Origin: JACDAN01 sp035265935
Lineage (GTDB): Bacteria; Actinomycetota; Thermoleophilia; Gaiellales; Gaiellaceae
NCBI GenBank assembly: GCA_035265935.1
Contig: DATFOC010000107.1
Coordinates: forward strand, 1-20,083
Length of the DNA stretch: 20,083 bases
Direction of reading: 5' to 3'
Shown: one piece after another, positions 7,472 through 13,733 of the stretch
Position numbering within the stretch: position 1 is the stretch's first letter
How the letters are laid out: each line of letters opens with the position of its first letter
Notes under the pieces: model-generated
Database searches by the model: none
What the model was told of the DNA's origin: nothing
Seen by the model: the letters and a program-made list of their open reading frames with translations, nothing else
Program-made: the position numbers and the translations under genes

Positions 7472-7510
7472 GCCATTTTGGCAGGGCGCCCGGCTAGCCC
7501 CGACAAGTTG

Positions 7511-8035
7511 CTAGCGGCTCGCAGCGAGCAGCTGTTCCACCAGCTTCTCGCGATCCCAAAGCGCGACACCGTTCATGCGTGCGAGTTCCCGTGCTTGAGT
7601 GCTGAAACCTCGGTTCGTGACGACGAGGGCGTCCGTGCAGCGGTAGGGAGCTTTCGCAGCCACGGCCTCCTGGACGGCCTTCACGCCGACATTCTTCGTC
7701 CATCTCTTCGCCTGGACCACGATGCGGCGTCCCTCCTTAGCGACGACCAAATCGGCTCCGTAGTCGCCGCGCCGCCCTGTGTGCTCGACTGCGTATCCCA
7801 AGCGCCGGAAGAGTGAGACAAGGAACGTCTCGAAAGTGGAACCGTCCATGTGATCGATCTCGACGATGCCCGAGCGCGTAAGGCGCCGCCACTCGTAGAA
7901 GCGCCAGGCGAGCTTCGCAGAGCCAATAAGCGCGATGAGCGCCCACAGCCACCAGAAGCTGTGGAGCGTTAGGAGCACTACGTCGAGTAGCTCCTGGGCA
8001 GGCTGCGCCTGTGCCGCAAACACGAGCTGGTGCAT
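7511..8035 (-). CDS. Membrane-anchored Mrr-like restriction endonuclease-fold protein
   Basis: A 174-residue protein with a hydrophobic helix (about 17-42, rich in Trp and Leu), a basic stretch (WRRLTR) and an Mrr-type nuclease domain (about 62-172). The domain opens with MDGSTFETFLVSLFRRLGYAV. It then has GDYGADLVV (Asp95) and VVQAKRW (Gln108-x-Lys110), which form the D...QxK active-site pattern of Mrr_cat/type IV restriction nucleases. It ends with DALVVTNRGFSTQARELA and WDREKLVEQL. Such TM-plus-Mrr proteins are common in bacteria; cleavage of foreign or modified DNA is possible but unproven, and the substrate is unknown. The ATG at 8035 was chosen because the 31 residues upstream in the longer frame look non-coding. 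No Shine-Dalgarno is seen. Confidence 0.8.
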   Translation of the reverse strand: MHQLVFAAQAQPAQELLDVVLLTLHSFWWLWALIALIGSAKLAWRFYEWRRLTRSGIVEIDHMDGSTFETFLVSLFRRLGYAVEHTGRRGDYGADLVVAKEGRRIVVQAKRWTKNVGVKAVQEAVAAKAPYRCTDALVVTNRGFSTQARELARMNGVALWDREKLVEQLLAASR

Positions 8036-8092
8036 CGGCAGCAAGGCCCGCGAGGATGAGGCCTGAGTTCTAGGAGTTCGAAGCCCGGCGGC

Positions 8093-8159
8093 CTCGTAGC
8101 CCGGGATCGCCCGCTTCGGCGAGTGCACGGGAAGTAGCGCTGGTTTTGTTGGCTACGAG
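8093..8159. repeat. 9-bp inverted repeat with nested hairpin between zinc-ribbon and Mrr-like genes
   Basis: CTCGTAGCC (8093-8101) and GGCTACGAG (8151-8159) are perfect inverted repeats. A nested TCGCC/GGCGA hairpin (about 8107-8122) lies inside. GTAGC (8134-8138) can alternatively pair with GCTAC (8152-8156), giving two exclusive folds. The right arm overlaps the stop of the zinc-ribbon gene. It may act as a transcript-end structure; there is no T-tract. Confidence 0.35.
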
Positions 8160-8335
8160 TGCTCGGCCTTGTCCGCGCGATGCCAGCGGATGAAACCGCA
8201 CTGCTCGCAGGAATACGCGAGTGCCTCGAGTCCGCCCTCGAGAGCCTGAAGGAGCGACCGCCCCTCGAGGAGCGTCCATTTCTCGCTGCCGCACATCGGG
8301 CACTTGCGGTGCTCGTTCACCACCTGCGTTCCCAC
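8153..8335 (-). CDS. Small zinc-ribbon protein, 60 aa
   Basis: A 60-residue protein with two Cys pairs, CPMCG (residues 13-17) and CEQCG (43-47). They should bind one Zn(II) and form a zinc ribbon. The residues between the pairs (KWTLLEGRSLLQALEGGLEALAYS) include a possible helix. The end is FIRWHRADKAEHS, with an aromatic-basic tail. No specific function is recognised; such ribbons may bind nucleic acid or proteins. The start is GTG at 8335, with a second GTG at 8323 possible. It is divergent from trpB across only 23 bp. GATACT (minus strand, 8345-8350) lies 9 nt upstream, overlapping the probable -10 box of trpB. Confidence 0.75.
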   Translation of the reverse strand: MGTQVVNEHRKCPMCGSEKWTLLEGRSLLQALEGGLEALAYSCEQCGFIRWHRADKAEHS

Positions 8336-8344
8336 TGCTCAGGA

Positions 8345-8352
8345 AGTATCCT
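8345..8352. promoter_or_regulatory. Overlapping divergent -10 boxes of trpB and the zinc-ribbon gene
   Basis: On the plus strand TATCCT (8347-8352) is followed by 6 nt and the trpB ATG at 8359, giving a leaderless arrangement. On the minus strand GATACT (8345-8350) precedes the GTG at 8335 by 9 nt. The two boxes share four base pairs, so polymerase could serve only one direction at a time. No strong -35 was found for either. Confidence 0.4.
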
Positions 8353-8358
8353 CGCCCT

Positions 8359-9738
8359 ATGGCGCAGGTGAAGGTCGAGCAGACGAAGTTCCTGCTCGCC
8401 GAATCGGAGCTCCCGAGGCGCTGGTACAACATCGCCGCCGACATGCCGAACGCGGCGCAACCGGTGCTGCATCCCGGCACCGGCGAGCCCGTCGGCCCGG
8501 ACGATCTCGCGCCGCTCTTCCCGATGGAGCTCATCGGACAGGAGGTCAGCCAGGACGCCGAGATCGAGATCCCGGAGGAGATCCTCGACATCTACAGCCT
8601 CTGGCGGCCCACGCCGCTCTACCGCGCGCGGCGGCTCGAGCAGGCGGTCGGGACGCGCTCGCGGATCTTCTACAAGTACGAGGGCGTCAGCCCGCCCGGC
8701 AGCCACAAGCCGAACACAGCGGTCGCCCAGGCCTACTACAACGCGAAGGAGGGCCGGACGCGACTATCCACCGAGACCGGCGCCGGCCAGTGGGGCTCGG
8801 CGCTCGCCTTCGCCTGCACGTTCTTCGGGCTCGAGTGCAAGGTCTACATGGTCAGGATCTCGTACGACCAGAAGCCGTTCCGGCGCTCGATGATCCAGGC
8901 CTGGGGCGCCGAGATCGTGGCAAGCCCGTCCGAGGACACGCAGTCCGGACGTGCTGTGCTGGAGGAGACGCCCGACTCGCCGGGCAGCCTCGGGATCGCG
9001 ATCTCGGAGGCGGTCGAGGACGCCGCGCAGCGCGAGGACACGGCGTACTCGCTCGGCTCGGTGCTGAACCACGTACTGCTCCACCAGACGGTGATCGGCC
9101 AGGAGGCTCTTGCGCAGATGGAGCAGGCGGGCGCCTTCCCGGACGTCGTGATCGGCTGCGTCGGCGGCGGGTCGAACTTCGCCGGGCTTTCCTTCCCGTT
9201 CCTGCGCGAGAAGATCGCAGGCCGCGACATCGACGTCCTCGCCTGCGAGCCTGCGGCCTGCCCGACGCTCACCCGCGGGCTCTTCGCGTACGACTTCGGC
9301 GACACGAGCAAGCTGACGCCGCTCGTCCCGATGCACACGCTCGGCCACGACTTCATCCCGGCGCCGATCCACGCCGGCGGGCTGCGCTACCACGGCGTCG
9401 CGCCGCTGATCTCCCAGCTCGTCCGCGACGGGCTCATCCGCGCCGAGGCCTACCTCCAGCGCGACTGCTTCGCGGCAGCTGTCGAGTTCGCGCGCAGCGA
9501 GGGGATCCTTCCCGCGCCCGAGGCGTCGCATGCGATCCTCGGCGCGCTCCAGACCGCGCGGGCGGCGGACGAGGCGGGTGAGGAGAAGACGATCCTCTTC
9601 AACCTGTCGGGCCACGGCCACTTCGACATGGCCGCCTACGACAATTACTTCGCCGGGAAGCTCGAGGACGTCGCGCTCGACGAGGCCGAGATGCAGCGGG
9701 CGCTCGAGGCGATCGAGGGCCTCCCCACACCGGCCTAG
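8359..9738 (+). CDS. trpB: Tryptophan synthase beta chain, TrpB2 type
   Basis: A PLP enzyme that condenses indole with L-serine to make L-tryptophan. The 459-residue product is longer than standard TrpB1 (about 400). It carries TrpB2 hallmarks: the N-terminal block ELPRRWYNIAADMP / LHPGTGEPVGPDDLAPLFP, the insert IPEEILDIYSLWRPTPLYRA, and HAGGLRYHGVAPL. The PLP lysine is Lys117 in PGSHKPNTA; the phosphate-binding loop is GCVGGGSNF; FNLSGHGHFD lies near the C-terminus. TrpB2 enzymes generally do not form the classical complex with TrpA and may salvage free indole. No trpA or other trp gene is adjacent here, which fits a stand-alone role. There is no Shine-Dalgarno; TATCCT 6 nt before the ATG suggests a leaderless mRNA. 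Its TAG stop forms the first bases of the structured repeat. Confidence 0.93.
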   Translation: MAQVKVEQTKFLLAESELPRRWYNIAADMPNAAQPVLHPGTGEPVGPDDLAPLFPMELIGQEVSQDAEIEIPEEILDIYSLWRPTPLYRARRLEQAVGTRSRIFYKYEGVSPPGSHKPNTAVAQAYYNAKEGRTRLSTETGAGQWGSALAFACTFFGLECKVYMVRISYDQKPFRRSMIQAWGAEIVASPSEDTQSGRAVLEETPDSPGSLGIAISEAVEDAAQREDTAYSLGSVLNHVLLHQTVIGQEALAQMEQAGAFPDVVIGCVGGGSNFAGLSFPFLREKIAGRDIDVLACEPAACPTLTRGLFAYDFGDTSKLTPLVPMHTLGHDFIPAPIHAGGLRYHGVAPLISQLVRDGLIRAEAYLQRDCFAAAVEFARSEGILPAPEASHAILGALQTARAADEAGEEKTILFNLSGHGHFDMAAYDNYFAGKLEDVALDEAEMQRALEAIEGLPTPA

Positions 9739-9903
9739 GAGGGTTTGGCGGAATAGCGCTCGTTGCGAGGGCGCGATGCTCGTTCCCAGGCAAGGACGCA
9801 GGGAGCGCCCGTATCAATGAGATACGGGCGCGACTGAGGACGCAGTCCTGGGGGCGAGCAACGCGGCCTGGCGGCACAGCCAGTATTTCGCCAAACCCTC
9901 CTA
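9736..9903 (+). repeat. Structured palindromic repeat, copy B (~167 bp)
   Basis: Second copy of the element at 2544, same orientation. The outer stem 9736-9750 with 9889-9903 is 15 bp perfect, then extends four more pairs with one G-T. A middle stem around 9763-9774/9863-9876 has a few mismatches; 9775-9790 pairs with 9847-9862 with wobbles. The apical hairpin is 9805-9815 with 9821-9831, perfect 11 bp, loop AATGA. The internal-loop strands CAAGGACGCAGGGA and GACTGAGGACGC are identical to copy A. Both ends carry TA (TA-GGAGGG ... CCCTCC-TA), which could be a target duplication of a MITE. The first three bases are the trpB stop codon. A role as a transcript end for trpB is possible. Confidence 0.85.
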
Positions 9904-9966
9904 GCCTCTAGCTCCGCGGATTATCGGCCGATACACGCCTTCGTGGATCGCGAAGGCGCCCTTCCC

Positions 9967-10188
9967 ATGCCCAGCCTCGTGCGGTTGCAGCCGTTCGCCG
10001 ACGGGCCGCCCCGGTGGTACGCACGGCGCGGCTCGGAGCTTCTCGCAGGTGACTCGAAGCTTGAGGTGCTCTCGCGGATCTGGGATCAGGACGAGGCTGC
10101 GCTCGGCGTCTTCATGTCGAACCTGGCGGGAGCCCGAGGAACTCGGCCGCTTCGGCGACCGCCGGATCGCCCAGCTCGAGCGGTCTGA
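9967..10188 (+). CDS. Doubtful small hypothetical protein, 73 aa
   Basis: An open frame from ATG at 9967 (GTG at 9943 also possible) with strong G/C third positions up to about 10130. It begins MPSLVRLQPFADGPPRWYAR and continues with plausible protein-like sequence (WDQDEAALGVFM). Its last 77 bp run antiparallel through the 3' end of the RES toxin gene, where the composition stops looking coding. No Shine-Dalgarno or domain is recognised. It could be a real small gene with a shorter true end, a fragment, or a chance frame. Without it, 9739-10111 holds only the structured repeat and about 210 bp with nothing identifiable. Confidence 0.35.
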   Translation: MPSLVRLQPFADGPPRWYARRGSELLAGDSKLEVLSRIWDQDEAALGVFMSNLAGARGTRPLRRPPDRPARAV

Positions 10189-10669
10189 CCTCCGCGACCG
10201 ACAGCGCCGGGACGCTGCGGTCGAAGAGCGTGTAGTTCGCCCACAGCGACTCGTGGATCGACCACCAGCGGATCCCCGCGGCGGTGCTGTCGCGGTAGGC
10301 AGCGAGCGCCTGCGGCTGCGTGATCGCACGGTCGCGCGTCGCGACCCGGCTCGGCCGAAGGCGGCGGCGCCGGAGCTCGACCGGGTCGTCGAGATCGACG
10401 AGTTCCGAGTCGTCGGGTAGCTCGAGTGCCGCGAGCGCAAGCGGCAGACGCCGCCGGACGAGCATCGGCTCGATCAGCCGTTGGCCGCGGAAACGCGCCA
10501 GCTGCTCCACGACGCCTGAGACCTCACGGTCGGTCAGGTAGAGGCAGCCGTAGACGTCGGGGTTGTCGTGCCGTCCGTCTCCCTGGAACTCACGAGGGAA
10601 CCAGAGCGGCGAGTCGGCCTGGTCGGCCCGGGCTCGCTCGTTCCAGGCGAAGCAGCGATACAGAATCAA
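10112..10669 (-). CDS. RES-domain toxin of a type II toxin-antitoxin system
   Basis: A 185-residue RES-domain protein. RES toxins (MbcT, ParT and relatives) have an ADP-ribosyltransferase-like fold and either destroy NAD+ or ADP-ribosylate a target. Visible landmarks are an N-terminal LYRCF (Arg5), VYGCLYLTDREVSGVVEQ (with Glu55), and GIRWWSIHES (Ser137), which fit the Arg-Glu-Ser residues that name the family. The C-terminal part ends ELGDPAVAEAAEFLGL. The most likely start is TTG at 10669, overlapping the antitoxin TGA as TTGA; this implies translational coupling, with antitoxin made first. The longer in-frame extension runs antisense-like through the antitoxin gene and is rejected. The residue assignments are by eye. 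The gene appears intact, so the system may be active. Confidence 0.85.
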   Translation of the reverse strand: MILYRCFAWNERARADQADSPLWFPREFQGDGRHDNPDVYGCLYLTDREVSGVVEQLARFRGQRLIEPMLVRRRLPLALAALELPDDSELVDLDDPVELRRRRLRPSRVATRDRAITQPQALAAYRDSTAAGIRWWSIHESLWANYTLFDRSVPALSVAEVRPLELGDPAVAEAAEFLGLPPGST

Positions 10670-10998
10670 GCGAACGAGTCCGCGCGCTCGGCGCGGATCG
10701 CCCGCATCAGCTCCTCGGCCCGCCCGGCTCGGACGAGGTCGATGGGGCGACGGTCGCCGAGCAGCGGGTTGACGCCCCAGAGCCAGGATCTCCCGGCTTC
10801 GGGTTCGTACACGCGCAGCAGGTTCGACCAGACGAGCTCGAGCAGATCGACCTTCTCGGCGTTGAGCGGGTCGATCCCGGCGCCCTTCAGCCAACGGGTG
10901 ACCCGCGAGCGGCTGACGCCGAGGATCTCGGCCAGCGCCGCCTGCGAGCGGAAGTCGACGCTGAGCGCTTCGACCTTGGCTGCGGTTGCGACCGGCAT
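10666..10998 (-). CDS. Xre/MbcA/ParS-type antitoxin
   Basis: A 110-residue antitoxin. Residues 15-40 contain a helix-turn-helix (FRSQAALAEILGVSRSRVTRWL). Residues 50-110 match the toxin-binding MbcA/ParS/Xre C-terminal domain (formerly DUF2384): a Trp-containing helix, the segment LWGVNPLLGDRRPIDLVRAG, and an end (SFA) that in this family reaches into the RES toxin active site. It should neutralise the neighbouring RES toxin and, through the helix-turn-helix, repress its own operon. The ATG at 10998 has no Shine-Dalgarno; TAAGCT stands 6 nt upstream. A 7-7-7 inverted repeat just above that box is a good operator candidate. It diverges from the oxidoreductase gene across 105 bp. Confidence 0.9.
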   Translation of the reverse strand: MPVATAAKVEALSVDFRSQAALAEILGVSRSRVTRWLKGAGIDPLNAEKVDLLELVWSNLLRVYEPEAGRSWLWGVNPLLGDRRPIDLVRAGRAEELMRAIRAERADSFA

Positions 10999-11004
10999 GA
11001 CCTC

Positions 11005-11031
11005 AGCTTAGCGCAACAATTCTCGTTGCGC
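11005..11031 (-). promoter_or_regulatory. Promoter and palindromic operator of the Xre-RES operon
   Basis: The -10-like TAAGCT (minus strand, 11005-11010) is 6 nt before the antitoxin ATG. Directly upstream is the inverted repeat GCGCAAC (11011-11017), spacer AATTCTC, GTTGCGC (11025-11031). It would lie in the -10/-35 spacer, where a bound Xre dimer would block polymerase. Xre-RES antitoxins are known to autoregulate; this exact site is an inference. Confidence 0.55.
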
Positions 11032-11088
11032 GCTTGAACGCTCGTCGGGGACGGACGATGAGCCGTAGCCGTCACTCGAAACGTGATT

Positions 11089-11100
11089 TAGGGTCGACCC
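11089..11100 (+). promoter_or_regulatory. TAGGGT box and GGGTCGACCC palindrome before the oxidoreductase gene
   Basis: TAGGGT (11089-11094) fits a -10 box 9 nt before the GTG at 11104. The perfect 10-bp palindrome GGGTCGACCC (11091-11100) overlaps it and ends 3 nt before the start codon. It could be a regulator site for the redox cluster, but short palindromes are common in GC-rich DNA. Confidence 0.3.
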
Positions 11101-11103
11101 ACG

Positions 11104-12777
11104 GTGGCAGACGAACCCACGGAGGCGACACACCACCCCGGCGAGGAGCTTCTTCGCGTCGCCGAGGTCGTCCACGCCGGCGAGGTCTCGGTGACGTTCG
11201 AACCCGGACCGACGGTGCTGGCCAAAGTCGGTGACAAGCTCCTCGACATTGCGGAGGCGAGCCAGGTTCCCATCGAGTCGGGCTGCCGCATGGGAATGTG
11301 CGGCTCCGACCCCGTGCGTGTCCTCGACGGGGGCGACAACCTCTCGGCCGTGCGCTCGGCCGAACGGCGAACGCTCGAACGGCTCGGACTCACCGACGGC
11401 TGCCGGATGGCGTGCGTCTCCCGTGTTCAGGGTCCCGTGGTCGTCGACCCCCGTTCCCCTCTCGAGGAGCCCTCGGAAGTGCAGGCCGACGGGAAGCCGA
11501 CCCGCACTTTCGCGGCCGACCCCGCGCTCCAGGCTGCCGTCCGCCGGGTCGTCGTCGTCGGCGCCGGTGTCGCAGGCGTGACCGCCGCCGAGGAGTTGCG
11601 GCGCGTTCTCCCCGACACTGAGCTGCTACTCGTCGGCGCGGAGCCGTACGACTTCTACAACCGAATGGCGATCACTCGGCTCGTGTCCGAGTCGGCCTCG
11701 ATCGACAGCCTCTACCTCAACCGGCGTGACTGGGCGGAGTCTCGGCGCGTCGACTTCCGGCGCGGAGTACCGGCGACGGAGATCGATCGCCAGAACCGTG
11801 AAGTCGCGATCGCCGACGGCGAGCGACTCGAGTACGACAGGGTGATCATCGCCACTGGCGCACGGCCGCTCGTCCCGGCGCTCGAGGGATTCGGCGCGGA
11901 CGGGAGCTTCGTTCTCAGGACGATCGACGACGCCGTCCAGATCCAGCAGTACATCCGCCGCACGCGCTGCCGAACGGCCGTGATCGTCGGCGCCGGCCTC
12001 CTCGGGCTCGAGGCGGCCTACAACATCGCGCAGCTCGACGTCCGGGTCCGCGTGCTCGACCGCGGCCGCTGGCCGCTGAGGCGGCAACTGGACGAGCAGG
12101 CAGGCGCGCTCGTGTGGGAGATGCTCCAGGACCTCGGGATCGAGCTGCTCGCCCAGACAGAGGCGCAGCGGGTCCACGCGGACGATCGCGTCACCGGCGT
12201 GGAGCTGCTCGACGGCACGACGCTCGACGCCGAGCTCTGTCTCGTGACCACGGGAATCATCCCGAATGCACAGCTCGCGGAGGCGGCCGGCCTGGACGTC
12301 GGTGTGGGCATCACGGTGGACGGCGGGATGCGCACGTCCGACCCGGACATCTTTGCCGTCGGCGATGTCGCCGAGCACGACGGTCGTCCCTACGGTCTCT
12401 GGCCGGCGTCGGTGGAGCAGGCTCAGGTGGCAGCGGCGAACGTGGCGGGCGGAGAGGTCGTCTTCGCCCACGTGGCACCTCCCGCGAGGCTCAAGGTGCC
12501 CGGCATCGATTTGCTCTCCATCGGCGCGGTCGACGCGGAGCGCGGCGAGTCACGCACGGTCGTCGTGAGCGCGTACGGCACGCGCAACTACCGCAAGCTG
12601 ATTCTCGAGCACGGCCGCTTGACCGGCGCGATCATTCTCGGGAGCCCGGAGCTCTTCGACGATGTGACACGAGCCGTCGAGACGCAGCTCCCGGTCGGGT
12701 CGGATCTCGACGCGCTGGAGAAGGGTAAGTGGGAAGCCTTGTCCCGGGCAGTGGACGATGAGACACTCGCGGACTAG
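11104..12777 (+). CDS. [2Fe-2S] ferredoxin domain fused to FAD/NAD(P)H oxidoreductase
   Basis: A 557-residue fusion. Residues 25-120 form a plant-type ferredoxin-like domain with Cys61, Cys66, Cys100 and Cys104. The usual third ligand of C-x4-C-x2-C is Asp69 (CRMGMCGSDP). Residues 147-460 are a two-dinucleotide-fold flavoprotein with FAD motif VVGAGVAG (151-158), IIATGARP (248-255), NAD(P) motif VGAGLLGLEAA (295-305) and the FAD-closing DPDIFAVGDVAE (413-424). The redox-active disulfide CxxxxC is absent. It therefore resembles NirB-N/rubredoxin-reductase types that pass electrons from NAD(P)H to a protein partner. The C-terminal 100 residues resemble the small reductase dimer domain. The GTG start has no clear Shine-Dalgarno. 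The globin gene follows after 27 bp, so the globin is a likely partner; that is inference. Confidence 0.88.
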   Translation: MADEPTEATHHPGEELLRVAEVVHAGEVSVTFEPGPTVLAKVGDKLLDIAEASQVPIESGCRMGMCGSDPVRVLDGGDNLSAVRSAERRTLERLGLTDGCRMACVSRVQGPVVVDPRSPLEEPSEVQADGKPTRTFAADPALQAAVRRVVVVGAGVAGVTAAEELRRVLPDTELLLVGAEPYDFYNRMAITRLVSESASIDSLYLNRRDWAESRRVDFRRGVPATEIDRQNREVAIADGERLEYDRVIIATGARPLVPALEGFGADGSFVLRTIDDAVQIQQYIRRTRCRTAVIVGAGLLGLEAAYNIAQLDVRVRVLDRGRWPLRRQLDEQAGALVWEMLQDLGIELLAQTEAQRVHADDRVTGVELLDGTTLDAELCLVTTGIIPNAQLAEAAGLDVGVGITVDGGMRTSDPDIFAVGDVAEHDGRPYGLWPASVEQAQVAAANVAGGEVVFAHVAPPARLKVPGIDLLSIGAVDAERGESRTVVVSAYGTRNYRKLILEHGRLTGAIILGSPELFDDVTRAVETQLPVGSDLDALEKGKWEALSRAVDDETLAD

Positions 12778-12804
12778 GTCATCGAGGAGGAGGGAGGTCG
12801 GTTC

Positions 12805-13218
12805 ATGGCACTCGAGGTAGAGACGTTGGAGGAGAGCTTCGACCTCGTCGCGCCGCAAGGCGACGAGCTCGTGAGCAGGTTCTACGAGCGGCTGTTCGAG
12901 ACGGCTCCAGCGGTGAAACCATTGTTCGAGAGGGTCGACATGGACGGGCAGCGGCAGGCACTCCTGAACATGCTGGTCGTCCTTCGCGAATCGCTGCGCG
13001 ATCTCGACGACATCGTTCCGGACCTGGAGGATCTCGGCGAGAGGCACGTCGAGTACGGCGCACAGTCGGAGCACTATCCCGTCGTCGGCGAAGTCCTCAT
13101 CGGCACCATGGCCGAGGTTGCCGGTGACAGGTGGAAGCCGGAATACACGGCGGCGTGGCAGGAGGCGTACGGCGTCGTCCAGCAGGTGATGCTCTCGGGC
13201 GCCGACAAGAGTCATTGA
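12805..13218 (+). CDS. Single-domain globin, flavohemoglobin/Vitreoscilla type
   Basis: A 137-residue heme protein of the family that includes the globin part of Hmp. By alignment in mind with E. coli Hmp, Tyr27 is B10, Phe41 is CD1, Gln49 is E7 (distal), and His81 in LGERHVEYG is the proximal F8 ligand. Tyr91 in HYPVVGEVLIG and a Glu in AWQEAYGVV are also in place, the residues that tune peroxidase/NO-dioxygenase chemistry. No FAD reductase domain is attached, unlike Hmp, but a reductase is encoded immediately upstream. Likely roles are NO detoxification, O2 binding or redox sensing. A strong extended Shine-Dalgarno (GAGGAGGAGGGAGG) precedes the ATG. The cyclic-nucleotide-binding gene starts inside its stop codon. 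Confidence 0.9.
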   Translation: MALEVETLEESFDLVAPQGDELVSRFYERLFETAPAVKPLFERVDMDGQRQALLNMLVVLRESLRDLDDIVPDLEDLGERHVEYGAQSEHYPVVGEVLIGTMAEVAGDRWKPEYTAAWQEAYGVVQQVMLSGADKSH

Positions 13219-13664
13219 GCCGGACCGACGTCGAGGATTCTCACCGCGGATTCCTCGGGGACCTCCACGAGGCCGATCTCGCCGTCGTGCTCGGGTATAC
13301 GCAGGCGCGCCTGTACGAGCCGGGTGAGTTCGCCGTCCGCCAGGGTGATATCGACCGGAGCTTCTTCATCATCTCGCGAGGGTCGTTCGAGGTGATCGTC
13401 CCGACCGACGAAGGGCCGCGGCGAGCGCGCCTCCTCGAAGCGGGCGACCTGTTCGGCGAGGTCTCGTTCTTCGACGGCCGCCCGCGCTCCGCCGACGTCA
13501 TCGCCCTCGAGGAGGGGGAAGCGCTCGTCCTGACCGAGGCCGCCTTTCAGCGGCTACGGCTGACGCACCCGCGGCTCGCCCTGCGCTTTGTGCTCGACCT
13601 CGGCCGCATCCTCGGCGAGCGCTTCCGAGCCTCGGATGCAGTCGCCGGCGCCATGCCGCGTTAA
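13215..13664 (+). CDS. Stand-alone cyclic-nucleotide-binding domain protein
   Basis: A 149-residue protein made almost entirely of one CRP-like cNMP-binding beta-barrel. It shows LYEPGEFAVRQGDIDRSFFII, the phosphate-binding cassette FGEVSFFDGRPRSADVIA (with the Glu and Arg that contact the ribose-phosphate), and a C-terminal helix (LRFVLDLGRILGERFR). No DNA-binding helix-turn-helix follows, so it is not a CRP regulator. It may act as a cyclic-nucleotide-responsive regulatory subunit. The best start is TTG at 13215, overlapping the globin stop as TTGA, which couples its translation to the globin. The longer upstream frame lies within the globin gene in another frame and is rejected. The ligand (cAMP, cGMP or another) cannot be told. 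Confidence 0.8.
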   Translation: MSRTDVEDSHRGFLGDLHEADLAVVLGYTQARLYEPGEFAVRQGDIDRSFFIISRGSFEVIVPTDEGPRRARLLEAGDLFGEVSFFDGRPRSADVIALEEGEALVLTEAAFQRLRLTHPRLALRFVLDLGRILGERFRASDAVAGAMPR

Positions 13665-13733
13665 GGGACCTGGCTTGTGACGAGCAATGGTCTACGAAAT
13701 GATGAGTCCTGCCAACGAACCCAGGAGGTTGCG

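Noticed and set aside
8076..8082. GTTCGAA, resembling a tRNA T-loop
   Set aside because: No flanking T-arm pairing, anticodon arm or acceptor stem could be built around it.
2544..9903. The two repeats as part of a CRISPR array or an insertion sequence with transposase
   Set aside because: They are 7 kb apart, too long and palindromic for CRISPR repeats, and no transposase lies between or beside them.
10670..10894. N-terminal extension of the RES toxin frame
   Set aside because: It overlaps the antitoxin gene in another frame and is Arg/Ala-rich; the RES domain begins just after the TTG at 10669.
11626..12471. 281-codon minus-strand frame inside the oxidoreductase gene
   Set aside because: Antisense to a gene with intact FAD and NAD(P) motifs.
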